A stretch of DNA of 64,000 nt from Phallusia mammillata (Eukaryota > Chordata > Ascidiacea > Phlebobranchia > Ascidiidae). Under the pieces are notes generated by a model. The model ran no database searches and had not been told where the DNA came from. It saw nothing but the letters and a program-made list of their open reading frames with translations. Made by a program: the position numbers and the translations under genes. The first letter of the stretch is position 1. Each line of letters opens with the position of its first letter. Shown here in pieces: positions 11,239-23,455 of the stretch. Where the stretch lies: assembly GCA_003260075.1 (NCBI GenBank), contig QLIY01000029.1:62001-126000 (forward strand), in the 5' to 3' direction.

Positions 11239-14200
11239 CTACTATAATAAAAACCTTTAAGTAATCTAAATTATGATATACCAAAAAAAAGTCTAGATAT
11301 TGCTCTAACAGATTACTAGGACTGAAGACACCGACAGCACTAACAATGCCTAAGTGAGAAAATGTGTCCCCGTTAAGCTAAAAGCACTAAACTCGAGATT
11401 ATGATGTACATTATTAGTACATAGAACTTCCGCCCGTACTTTAAAGCTATTTAGTGAAACGTGACGTTCCTTGAATGAATTGGCTTTTTTTACCATACGT
11501 TTTTCGTTAAAACTGTTTACAAAACCTAACCATTAATTAGCAATGGTGGGCCTAGGGGTTGATAGTTTAAACTTCAAATAAACCGTAGATCCCAACATTA
11601 TTTGTGCGTGACAAAGGTAACTATTTCTTACTTATAATCATAAACATTTTTGTTAAGGCCGTACTAATTACTTAGGCCATCACTTTAACACAAAATTGTA
11701 CCTATACTCGACACACATCTCTGTTTAACGTAAACGAGTGGATTTGTACTGATTTTGTAACGCTTGGGACTTTGATATCACTATCTTTCAATCGCGTGTT
11801 AACCATGCAGTCTGTCTTTCACTTTTCAATAGGCTACTCTGTAATATGTGCTGCTGTTCTTGCAATGTTCGTGACAACCTGTTGGGTAAGAAAATACCAT
11901 ACTGTTCAACACGACTCGTCACGCAAGTGTGGCACATTCTGATTAAATTCCCCAGCAATTTGCCAAAACAATTCTGCACCCTTCACTTACCTAGGTTGTC
12001 TTGCACCACAAAAATGTGAATTTCGTGTCTGTGTGCTGCCAAGTTTGTGTGTATTTCTATGACTTACATCTGACTGATGCACCTCTGTTTTTTTGTACAG
12101 TGAACTGCTGCTTTTGTGCAATAGACTGTTGCTACTAAAATTGTCCAATACAAAAACAACAACGTCACTTTATCAAAAACTCATTTAGGCTACACTTTAG
12201 TGCTTATTTAATCCTTGTACCTGTAGAATCGGGGTACGCTTTTTTTAATTTTAAAAAACGTTCTGCTTTATCTTTCAGTTTCATTATCTGTTGCTGTTTA
12301 GTTCCCGGTTTTCCTAACCTAATAATTTCTTAACGTGCATTAGCTGAACGTGTTTGTGTACAAACCAACTGTTAATATTCTGCCTTGCCTAACCATATGA
12401 CAAACCAAAACGGTTTCTGACAGCCCAGCTACGCAATACGACGATAATTAAGCTGTTCGCCAGCAAATACGAAGTCCTGAGCAAGAAGTGTGCAGCACGA
12501 CGGTCAAGCATGAATGGTTTTGCCTTGTGCGCGAACAAATGTGATACGTTGTGCGTGACAAAAACAAAACCTTTAACTACAAGCTCGACGAGTCCGTATT
12601 TAAGGACTAGACTTGCATAATAAACTTTCTGGTACATTTCTGCTATTAACTGCAGTCTTTTTTGGTTTATTGTATTGCTTACTCTGTAATATTCTCTTCA
12701 GTACTGAATTCTAAATACGCTGGATTTAAATTGTTATCATGTAAAAAGACATACAACTGATTTCTGTCTCAAAGCCTTTGAAGCACAAATACAACATGTA
12801 AACGCTTTGGTTGCGTTGTTTTGATCAAAACTGGTAGTTCAGTTTCTTGCCGTTTTGCTGGACACGAAATTGGCAGACGTATTAACAGTCACGGTGATGG
12901 TATGGCCGATCTCGAGGGGATTTTGTAGCCAAAGGCTTGTTAAAAAAGTATGCGCAAAGTAAACCTACAATTGTAGTCCTGACTTTTGTACGAAATTATT
13001 TGGTTTCGTATTTACGATTTTATCAGCATCTAAGCTGACAGAACAAATTTCGAAAATACTAATCTAAAAATACTGATTAACTCGGTACATCTTAAGAAAA
13101 TCTTATTCTAGTTTGAATATATAACTTAGCATTAATTTAAAAATGTTGACGTCACGATTTCGAAGTCTCGCATTGATCAATTATAAAATTTCACAGTTAA
13201 TGTATATCTTCAAAATACAACAAAATTTGTTACTTTATCGGTTTAACAAAGTCTCAGTATGACGTATTTCGTGACGCTAGTGTTCACTTCGTTTTTGATA
13301 AAGCGATGACGTTTGATGAATAAAAACTTAGTAGGTTTTGCTGCTTTGGAATTTCTTGTAGCACTGGACCTCCAACAAAAGAGGACATTTTTCACATTTT
13401 TATGCAAATGTTATAAATTTCTGTGTAAAGTGTTTTGTGGCGAACTAGTGTTGGTTTTGGGAAAATTGTGTTACTTATTATTACTGTAAAATGCAAGAAA
13501 ATGGTATTTATTACCGTCGTTTACTGAGCTGAACTTTACAAAATGGCGGTAATTTTATGTCACAAGCTACACGTTTTGTTCAAAAAATCTTACTTTAAGA
13601 AAACTGATGCATTTTGTTTGAAATGGGATTTGTGCGACTTAAACTTCTGAAAAACTTGGGGTTTGAAAGGTCAACGAAAAGTCATGGATACGCCCGTGTT
13701 ACGACAATACAGCTATGTACCTTTCCTCTTAAATATACCACAACCCTAAAACAAACTATACCACCAATACATGGCCACTAAAAAGAGAAAAATGTCATAC
13801 AGATTACCTTATTAATCATGGTAGATTTAAGAGATGATTTTTTGAGTATTGTTTTGTGATCAACATGTAAATATGACCTTTTGTTCTGCACCGACGGTTC
13901 GTTAAAGCTCAGAGGTGCCTCCTTTTTTGCTTGTCGGTATCTTTCTGTTTTTCTCTTTTGCATGCACCCTAACAGGTTCTTTGTCGAAAGACGAGTTGTT
14001 TACTCAGTTACGCTTCAACCCAAAACGTTACAGCTCTCGGCAGTAGCGAAGTATGAACTTATTCGTGTTACAGATATCAAATATTTCGCCTTTAGTTAAG
14101 AGATTTTCAGATGTGAGTAAATTTCACTTGCTTTGGGGGTGGGGTGAAATGTCGTAAAAAATGTTTTAGTATGCTGAACTAGTGTATTAAAAATTATAGT

Positions 14201-14994
14201 TATATGCTGAACTAATAAAACCGTTAATACGTTATCTTGTAAAAAAACAGGAAGAACACATGACAACAGTAAATTTTGTTTTCAATATATTGTCTTCTTT
14301 CACGATTTAAATTAGTTTCCACTTACTCCTGTAGCGTTGGATGGCGCCAAAGATACAACTGGGTAATATTTGATGCCAGGCAAACTTTGACTTTTAAGGG
14401 TATTTAACGGGGTCTCGCTTCACATTTGGAAATGTCTTTGACTTCTGCGACTGTCCGACCCTGCACGTGTCCTTGGAATATTCCTTGGAACTGTTCAATG
14501 TTGCCTATCACTTTCTATTCAACATTAAAATAGTTTTCCAAAAATAAATGTAATTTGTGCTGTCAGAAATAATGTGTATACCTTTAAACTGAAATGCACT
14601 TAGTTGGTGTGACTCCAAATTTACAAAATGCTTATCTGTCAAAGTTATTGATTCTCTGAGCATATTTCTTTAATCGGGTTCAGATTAAAACCAAAAGCAA
14701 TAAAGAAAGTTTCCAGTCAAAATATTATGCAGCGTAATTCATACACAAGGTATGAATCTGTACGCAAAATTAACACAATAAAACTGTATTTTATCAAGAA
14801 AAATGACTGTGAGTCCGACAATTACAGTATACACAAGGTTTTCTTCGAAATAATCCAGTTTTGAAATGGCTTCGGTCCGATATCCCTCACATAGCGAACT
14901 GTTAAACAGGATTAAGCCGGAACAGGAAACAAAAAAGTAACCAGAAATAAAAATGCCTATATTGAGCTTCCGTGACAATTCAAAACACCTAGAC
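11239..14994. other. Intergenic: OATP 5' flank
   Basis: About 3.8 kb without a supportable exon. It should contain the OATP promoter and any noncoding first exon. Open frames here (for example 12389-12637 and 13881-14099) show no domain, signal peptide or splice context. An imperfect DR5 (AGGTCA-5-AAGTCA) lies at 13668-13684. Confidence 0.5.
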
Positions 14995-15174
14995 CAGGGG
15001 TGTCAAACTCGCGGCCTGATGGTGAAATTAGGATCTGTAATGTGGCCGTCGTAGCGAAAAGGTTGTGCACCCCTGGTTTAAGTGTATAAAACCAGATTAA
15101 AAATCACATGCGGCCCTCGGCGTAATTTCCAAACTGCAATGTGGCCCCCGAACCCCACGAGATTGACACCCCTG
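14995..15174. mobile_element. hAT-type MITE, 180 bp, perfect 8-bp TSD
   Basis: Begins CAGGGGTGTCAAACTC and ends GAGATTGACACCCCTG, imperfect inverted repeats. Both flanks read ACCTAGAC (14987-14994 and 15175-15182). No ORF. This is a different terminal-repeat family from the CAGTGGTT elements. Confidence 0.95.
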
Positions 15175-15294
15175 ACCTAGACAACTCGTTTCAAATGGCT
15201 GAACTATTTTTATTTCTAATCATCTGGATATATTGTTAAAATTTCGTGTTTTTGGCAATTAAGTGTTTTAACCTAATTGTTCACAACAGAGTTG

Positions 15295-15625
15295 TAAGCG
15301 GACCCGAAATTTGAGCCCGGACCCGTAATTACATTAAATTAATTTTATCAGCCCGTTCAGATTGACAGGCCTATAACAAAGAATACATACACAATGGACA
15401 ATAAAAAACAATGGCTTAAAGTCTTAAACAGATCTTTTGTGGGCTGTTGGACATTAAGTTTAGTCCTGCAACTAGCTACTTAGCTAAGTAATTGGAGTTT
15501 TTTTTAAATACAAACATTGGATGTGAAGTCAGGCCCGCGTTAAGCCCGTTTGTTGGAAAATCTTTAAGCCCGTTTGTTAGAAAAGTCCGAACCTCACCCG
15601 ACATACGGGTTATGGAACCTGTTTG
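15295..15625. repeat. Probable degenerate transposon rich in CCCG motifs
   Basis: GGACCCGAAATTTGAGCCCGG near the left side, two near-identical TTTAAGCCCGTTTGTT-type segments and ACCCGACATACGGG near the right side suggest an old MITE built from CCCG/CGGG motifs. No terminal duplication could be defined. Confidence 0.35.
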
Positions 15626-15731
15626 TGCCGTTTTATATACTATTGCAAACTGATAGATAAACTCAGATCGAATGACCAGCTACGAATTGCTTACAGCTGT
15701 CCTAGGCTAAATTTGTTTTACCAGTGCATTT

Positions 15732-15737
15732 TTTATT
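15732..15737 (-). terminator. Poly(A) signal candidate for the CCP/Ig gene
   Basis: AATAAA on the minus strand, about 140 bp downstream of the stop codon at 15878. It is the first canonical hexamer noticed after that stop. Confidence 0.55.
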
Positions 15738-15877
15738 TCTTTTAAAACACGATAGTAAGTTATCAATTATAATCACAACCTTATTCTAATCAGCAAAGAA
15801 ATGACTGCTTAGGTATGTCGGCGCATTTTTGTTCATTTAATGTTTGTATGTATAGCAAAAAAAGTGTGGCAATTTGG

Positions 15878-18800
15878 TCATCCAGTAAATTCTTCGTAAG
15901 CTGGTTCAAGCATTGACGAATCCGGCACGTTATCGTAGCTATGTTTTTGGACTTGGAAATATGGATTGGTTGGAGGGTTCTGATTTGCATACTGCTTTGC
16001 AGATCTAGATCAAAAACATTGCTCTTTACTATTATCTACACTGAAATTTGACAACATTTTCTATACTTTCACAAAAAGTCAAGACGCCTTAAGTTGCAAT
16101 AAACATTTGTAACTTACGTTGGTTGACAATACTCTTCTAAGGGCATTTCAACTTGTAAATTATGTTGTTGCTGTTGCTGGTTTTCTTGTTGATTATTTGG
16201 TTTGGTGGTGCTTTGTCTTTCTATAATTGCAACAAAAACGTCAAGTGTTGTGTGGTTTTAAACACAATAAACAAAATGATCACAAGTTTAGTCAAGGCAG
16301 CCAATTATTTATGTAAACTTAAACGTTACTATACGTGCGAAGCCATGACGAACTAATGGCAGACCGAAAAGGAACAATATGGATGTACACATTCGAAACT
16401 CTTACTAATAACACAATAAGACGGAAGTTGGCGCTAAGGGTTATTTTTAAAGGTGCTCTTATAAGGACCAAAGGTTATTTTCACAAGGCGGAAGTAAAGG
16501 GTAAGTTTTATAGGGTATATAGTTACACCAATAGGGCCTAATATTAATGCGTATAATTAAAATGCTTAATACAGTCAAATTTTCATATCAAAGACCAATC
16601 TTAAAAAGTTACTTTTTTTCTGCAGTAGAATGGCCAGAATGATCACAACCACAACAAAAATAGCCAAGAGACCAGCAGAAGCCGCGTGGATGGGTATGTG
16701 AAGACTACTTGTTGCGTCAACGTAAATATTGCTTGGTGCTGCACGGACGGTTAGTTTCACTATATAGGTTCCGTCTAATTGTGTTCGAACTTTAATCAAG
16801 TACAAACCAAGATCATTCACTGACACCTGCAAAAAGCAACATTTGAAAAACGCCTTAAAGTTTTTTCGACCTAATTCACCATAATGTTTGGCTTTTACAT
16901 ATGTTTTGCCATTATGGTTGGAATTGAACAAAAACTTATTGAATAGACGGGACAGAATATTGAAGATATTGATGACATACACTTCACATAAACGTCAATT
17001 CCCTATTCTCCAAAATGGATTTGGAAAAGTGTTGGAGGGTAATTTGCTGTAATAAGTGAATATGCCTTGACAAAAACACTAAAAAGAAATAAAAATACTT
17101 ACATTGCTAAAACGAAAAACAACAGTGTAATTGTCGCCGTTTCTGAGCAGATAATGTTTGTACACGGCAGTGCTGTTTTCTGCAAATAAACGTGTTGGTT
17201 ATTACCTAGAACAAAAGTTTATAGTAGTTAGTTTACTGAACTGATCTTCCCGTCATGTCGGCGAGAATATTTGAAAATGTGATAAATAAGATTAACATTA
17301 GTTTAGTTCACAAACAACTGGGATCAGCTCTGAAGCGTCTATGCCAGTGGTTCCCAACCTTTTTTGTTACATTCCTCCCTTTGCCCATTTTCGAACTATT
17401 CATTCCTCCCCATAAGACGAAAAACAAATATAACATAAAAAATTATAGCAATTTGAAATATACCTTATAATTAGGGATGTCCATTTCAGAATCCTTTACA
17501 ACCGGTTCCAAATGGTGACCGGGTCCAAATTATATTGGATATAATTATGTGTATACATAAATGTTCTGTAACATTTCCAATGTAATGTTTTTTACAGTTT
17601 TTATGAAATTCCTCCCCTGAACTCATAAAATTCCTTCCCTTTGGGAACCACTGGTCTATGCAGACCAGCGATCACGGCACAATCATATATAAATCATACT
17701 ACGCCAAGGCCATTGAAAGAATGTGTTGAATGGATTATGATAAATAATATTTTATTTGTGCAAAAAACAGGTTCATAATTTCGAAATCGTTACTGATGTT
17801 AGTCACACGTAACTGCTCAGGGCAGTGTTGGTGTAGTTTAACAATCATGGTACTATGATTTAAACAAAATATGATTTACCTGCTTTGGTCACTGAAACTG
17901 AGAAGGCAGGAGACTGAAAAAGACTGAACCTAAAACCTCGTGGATTCGCTTGAAACGTGAAGGGAAAATAACCTTCTTTGCCAAGTGGAAGTACAGCTGT
18001 AAAATTTGTTGAATTTCCAATTAGTGGAGGGTCTAAAACGAAAAAAAATGTTTAAAAGTTGAACAAGATTTAATTGTTTTTAACTACTAACGGAAAATTT
18101 TAGGTAAGGCACATAAAAAAGCTTTTCAGTACTTCATTGACTTGATCAAACAATAAATAAAATTCTACGGAATAGCCTACCAGGGTATGAAGCGACAAGG
18201 ACGTTACCGCTACTACTAGTAAAAAAGTGTCAAAGAAAGAACAAAACAAAATCAACATGATTAATATCAGCAGTACTGCCTGTAATTCGTTTCTAATTAA
18301 CAAAGTTTCCAGACTTACAACGGACGATTAGTATATTTATTCTCTTGGTTTCTTTGAGTCCAGATTTTGTTTTCTGATGGCACGTCACTTCACGACCATC
18401 ATCGGATGGTGTTAGCTTCACGTTGACCGAAACCGTCTGCAAAACAGCATAGAAGTCATAATGTTTCGTGGCTACAAATCCTGGTAAATAGAATCTGGGA
18501 ATCATTCCCTGTTCTATTACCATTGTTGCAACGATTTCCAACTTACATTATATGTATATCACAAGTTGTGGTGTAAGTGAGGTGTTTTTTTTTCTTCGCC
18601 TAACGCTTTCACGGTTTTATCTTTCGTACGTTTCTTATCTTTCATTGCGTGTTCACAGTCAGTTTAGCCTGTTTGGCTTTCAGTTGAGGAATGATCATGT
18701 TTGTGAAGGAACTATTAGCTTTTTTCTAATTTCAATCCCTTTTATCGCTCTCTACGGACACGGAAGATGCTTTTTAGCGAAACTAATTTGTTTTCATAAC

Positions 18801-20647
18801 ACTGTCAACTGATTTAACCTGGAAATAAACATTTCCCAACTTGTGATTTGGTGGCCACAGTATGAATGCTGTATGAAAACGTATACAAACAATTGCATCC
18901 CATTTCACCCCATTTTGAAAGTGTTTAAAAGGCATTTCTGTCCTTAGCTAATTTAACAAACAACATGGTACTTAGCAATCGTTGTTTTCTTGATTTAAAA
19001 AAACGTGTTAGCGATAAGATAATTGTTCGCATACGTTTTTATATAGGATTCGTAATAAGTAATTTAGCGCAATTGCCAAATTTAGACAACCAAACATAGC
19101 ACAAAATTACTTTCTTATGGCAGGTTTTAGAATGGTTTTGATTTAAATAATTTTATGAGATTTAGTTACAGTTGATGGTGTAGGTCGACATCATATGTTC
19201 GAAAATTATTTTACGTATATTTCTACAGAAAAATTCAGCAAAACAGTGCTTTGTGTTTCTAACCTTTGTCCCGTTGTAGGTTTTTCCTTTCCAATTTATG
19301 CTGATAAAATGCATTGTGGGGTTGATAGCTTTGCAAAACAAGATTACGCTATCGTTAGCCTGGTGAGTCGTGTATGAGTATCTCGAAATGTCCATAACAC
19401 TGCCTGTGCAAAACCAAACATTCAATAATTAGGACTAAAGGGCCTTGAAAAAAAATAAGAGACATAGCTACTTATAATGCACCCTGAAATTATTTGGCGA
19501 TTAAGGATTTACAATACTTATGCAATACTCTGCAAATGTGCTAACATACAGTAGTATTTTTATAGATAAACTTACGCAAATTAATCAAATAATATTTAAG
19601 TCAAAGTATTGACTAAATTTAAATTTACCCTGCCAACACTTTAGGTCAGGTTTATCCCATGTAGATTCATTCAAACACTTCACTACAACACTTCTTCCCA
19701 TTACATGGTTGTTGCCGTCCACAAGCCACTTATTTTTGGGGCATGATACCACTGTTTCCGGTTTTCCCGATGTTAGCACCCTAGTTGTTTGTTCGAATCC
19801 CTTTTTTGAACAGGGGGGAAGAGGAGAGGCACTTGTAGCTGTATATAAAATACATATGTTGTAAACAAATCACGCTTTGAATAAATCTACATTCTGAACC
19901 ACATGTAGCCTAATGAAAGAATGTAGGCGTAAAAGACAAGAGTATTAACCAAAAATTGGCAAAGAGTAATTCGGAAGCACGAACATTTGGGATAACCTTT
20001 GAACTGACCGACTTAAAAAAAGTCTGTCTGTAAAAACGTTCACAAGGGAATTTTTTTTATTGTTATTCGAATTTTACAGGTACTTTATGTTAGTAGCTAA
20101 ACACATTCTTTTATTTTGCCCGCACGACTGTTTTGGCACGTTTCAGTCTTTCTTAAAAGACTTGTGTGAGGGGTTTAGGCGACGTTGCTTTCCAGACCCA
20201 CACGCACGCAGTCAACGCTTTTCCACCCGTGAAGTGGTTTAGAATTTGTGTACGGGTTTTAGACTCTAGCATGTTGTTGTTTTATCTTCAATTTATTGTT
20301 GTTTTACTTTATGCTTTTACTTAAACTGACGATGCCAATAGGCGAAATATATGTTCCTAATTTTTTATCGACTAATTCTGTTTTCTTGGGAACCTGTTTC
20401 CATATTTAGAGTTACCCAGAATATTCGTATTCACTTTACCAAATAAACTTACAATGTCGCACAGCACAACGAAAAGCTACATGAAACTAGTGCATACAAA
20501 TAACAAAACGAACAAATAAGGGGAAAACACAGCAATACACAAAGACAGAACGATGCAACAACTAAACTTACTTGAAATAGCTGTACAAAACTCGAAAAGA
20601 AATGTTGTCAACAGAAGTAACAACCAAGCAGATAATCTTGATGCCAT
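15878..20647 (-). CDS. Type I membrane protein with CCP and Ig-like domains and tyrosine-rich tail
   Basis: Nine exons: 20572-20647 (ATG at 20647), 19629-19838, 19264-19403, 18319-18436, 17880-18032, 17103-17179, 16613-16826, 16118-16220 and 15878-16004 (TGA). They sum to 1218 nt, 405 aa, with all phases matching. Residues 1-23 are a signal peptide with a poly-Leu core. Residues 35-93 are a sushi/CCP module with four Cys (35, 58, 80, 93). Residues 96-181 are an Ig-like domain (Cys119, Trp133, Cys161 after DDGREV). Residues 182-286 are Ig-like, with a DLGLYLIKV F-strand but no Cys. Residues 306-326 are a TM helix followed by QKKKRQ. The tail has poly-Gln and tyrosines in NPYF (379), YDNV (387) and YEEF (400). 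The YDNV fits a Grb2-type YxNx site, and the last two form an ITAM-like pair. Probably a cell-surface recognition or immune receptor; no named orthologue is recognised. Confidence 0.9.
17345..17653. mobile_element. hAT-type MITE, 309 bp, perfect 8-bp TSD
   Basis: Starts CAGTGGTTCCCAACC and ends GGGAACCACTG. The octamer GTCTATGC is duplicated at 17337-17344 and 17654-17661. It lies in an intron of the CCP/Ig gene. No coding capacity. Confidence 0.95.
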
Positions 20648-21370
20648 AGTGCTGTTTACTGACACAAGTGTTAAAACAAAATAGACAGACTTGAAAATAT
20701 GTGTATTGCGTTAAAGTTAAAGTTTCATGTTTGCCATGCAACGTTTTATGAGTCAGTCTATTCTTTCGACCGAAGCTATTTCCGAAACTTACGCATTGAG
20801 GCATTGAAACCAGCGTCGTATCCAGCGAAAACGAAAATCTGGGATCTATGACAATTGGCATGCTTGTTTTCAACACAAGCCTAGGCGTTATAAATGCATT
20901 TACCCAAACTAAAATCTTTTGTGCATGTAGGCCTAGTGTTTTATTGTGTTTGTAGACTGCGACCAAAGCTTACACCATAGAACCAGAAAGGTGAATCATC
21001 TCCTATATTTGATTTTTTTACATAGTTTGTGTACGCAATAAAGGTCCTGCTGATACAAGCTATTGCTGCCAGGTATACGAGTCTATAGACATACTTGCAT
21101 ACTTGCACCGAATAAACAATACTCAATGTCAATAGGATCTTTACTTCTTTAGGGGCCGTTACGAACATATGGCCGTTATCAAAAAAAAAAAAAAAAAATT
21201 AAACAATCAAATAAGTTTGTCGTTTCAAAGCAAATAAACTTAATTCAAAATAGGCTATCAAAGACGTACGACCACCTTCTATAAAATGATGGTACTTCAA
21301 TTTATTGAATAAAAATTGTGTTGTACTGTGCCCTTTGTGAACAAATGTACTCTTTATCTGCTGTCTAATC

Positions 21371-21637
21371 CAGGGATGCACAACTATTCTACCAATGACC
21401 GCTATTGTGTGTATTGATTCTATGGCGTCTCTTTCTGTATTGTTACGTCACAATAAGTCTGGCGCGCATGGCTATTGGCCGGGAAAATATATGTTTCATT
21501 CCATCCTAAATCTATTTAAATCAGATTTTAATAGTAAAATATCGATAAGTAAATAAGTTTTTATTTCAATTATTTTAATACGTATATGTCTACGTTCGCT
21601 TATATTCATCACCGCAGCCGCATGTTGTGCACCCATT
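21371..21637. mobile_element. Degenerate hAT-like element
   Basis: Left end CAGGGATGCACAAC and right end GTTGTGCACCC are near inverse of each other, and the interior has the GGCCG/GCCGC motifs common in hAT MITEs. The last bases of the right end and the target duplication are not recognisable. Confidence 0.5.
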
Positions 21638-22088
21638 TAGGTCGCAGGTTGTGAATGAAACAAGAACGAATTAATTTCCAAACACGTGTTCATACGAATC
21701 GGTTGCAGCTAAGAACCGTGCGTGCGATCATGTTTCGATTTAGAATGACAAACTAAACGAATATATTACGTTCAACACGAGGCTACTACTTTACACGTCC
21801 AAACACCGATACATTTTACGTGCTTTAGCCTTTAGTTTCTGTCACATTGTTTTGCAAATCGGCACTTATCACCTTGGACCAACAAGTTTAGCAGTGCTTT
21901 GCAAACGGACATTAAAGACTGCTTAGAAATCAAAAGTTTATTACCCATTTTTATTAGAGAAAGTTATTGCGCCACACAATACTAAAGCTGGAAACGTTTT
22001 AAAACCGACGTAACTTGAACAAAAATGACATTGTGAAGTTATACAAAGGTCAAGGCCGGGGGTGTGCGGCACCCCCGTACTCTACGCC

Positions 22089-22290
22089 AGTGTATGGAGT
22101 ACTTTCTGCAAAGTTGGTACAGCTCTCTGCGACCCCTCGAGTTTGTTAAGCGACCCCTTCCGGGGTCGCGACCCCCAGTTTGGGAAGNAGTGTATGGAGT
22201 ACTTTCTGCAAAGTTGGTACAGCTCTCTGCGACCCCTCGAGTTTGTTAAGCGACCCCTTCCGGGGTCGCGACCCCCACTTTGGGAAGCCC
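22089..22290. repeat. 100-bp tandem duplication separated by one N, with hAT-like right end
   Basis: Positions 22089-22187 and 22189-22287 are the same sequence at an offset of exactly 100, with one difference seen (CAGTTT against CACTTT). A single N sits at 22188 between the copies. The copy ends in GGGGTCGCGACCCCC and TTTGGGAAGCCCTG, a typical hAT terminus. The N and the near-identity suggest an unresolved contig join rather than a natural repeat. Confidence 0.9.
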
Positions 22291-22984
22291 TGCTCTATAC
22301 TGTCTATTGTCTGCTGTTACAACCTAAGCTGCTCACAGTTTCATACAAAGTTTGGGAATTGGAGTTTATACCTTTTTGAACAACCACGATTCAAAGAATA
22401 GAAAAATAACGCACAGTTTTTGTTCCCGCATGAAAGGAGCGAATTGGGGCAACTGACCATTGAAACCACACAAGTTGAAAACGAAGCAAATATATAGCGG
22501 AAAATTATGAGTGGGTATACACATAACATCTTCTCTCTCTACTGTTGCATTTGATAATTGATATGATTTTGTTTCTAGACAGTTCAACGCTTTTTCCTAT
22601 TACAAAGAACAATATGAGTCTGCAATGGGATTTACGTGAGTAGAGTTTGATTTTTCCATGGTAGCATATAAAGTGTGTGTTTTTGCCAATGGAGGTATAA
22701 CGGCTTGCACTCAAGTTGTTCTCGGCCACAAAAAGTCCGCAGTTTTGTAGACAACAGGCAAGGGAGGGGGTAGGCAGGCAAAGAGTCGCCTAAAATGCGA
22801 GGCATAACAATAAAAAGACAAAACTCAGTTCAGCATGCTACCGTCATACGACCGACCAACGGTAGTCGAGTACATAAACACCGCCGGTACGGGACATTAA
22901 TACTATTACGTTGCCCATGGGGAACACGGTCCCAAACTGCAGCCAATTTTGTTGTCACCGAAACAAGGCACTGTAACCACAGAC

Positions 22985-22990
22985 TTTATT
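22985..22990 (-). terminator. Poly(A) signal candidate for RAR
   Basis: AATAAA on the minus strand, about 470 bp below the RAR stop codon. It is a plausible end for the 3' UTR; other hexamers further down cannot be excluded. Confidence 0.4.
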
Positions 22991-23455
22991 ATAACTGCAA
23001 GAGCGGGGCAGTTTAAGCCACGTTTGTAAGGCGCAGTTTTTTAATTATTAGAGCAGCGTAGAACGAGGTTTCGGTTGTTTAACGCAGAAACAAAATTCAT
23101 CCATTTTTTCTGTACAGCTTCAGTGCGGCCAACGAACACTCTTCCGCGGCAAGTCGATGAACTTTCAGCAGAATACGATAAAAACGAAGACACATGCGCG
23201 ACACCGTGCGGTTAACGACGGTAAATAAAGGAACCCGCGCGATGACGCTAATCGCACGGGAAAAAAACGCGTGGCAAGACACTGAAACCGGCGGCATGTA
23301 TAGAATGCGATTCTGCACGACAAAATACAACGCAGCGCTAAGGGGTTCAAACAACAATAAAAAGTTAATTGCACTGCCCACGCTACTTCGGCGCGATGCA
23401 AATTCCCTGCAACGTCATAGTGACGTCATGCGGTTACGTCACAGGTGGGGGAGGG

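Larger units (their letters stand above)
20666..23455. other. Intergenic: CCP/Ig 5' flank and RAR 3' flank
   Basis: No exon could be supported. It contains a probable degenerate hAT element (21371-21637), an A-run at 21181-21198, the duplicated segment around an N (22089-22287) and the likely RAR 3' UTR next to 23456. Short overlapping frames at 23097-23490 lie on both strands of a GC-richer stretch and look non-coding. Confidence 0.5.

Noticed and set aside
13668-13684. DR5-like AGGTCA-5-AAGTCA between OATP and the CCP/Ig gene
   Set aside because: One half-site is mismatched, it is 2.5 kb from the OATP start, and there is no second site nearby. Kept only as a background comparison.
14739-14978. 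79-codon minus-strand ORF with two hydrophobic stretches
   Set aside because: No link in phase to neighbouring exons, ends next to a MITE, and no family pattern.
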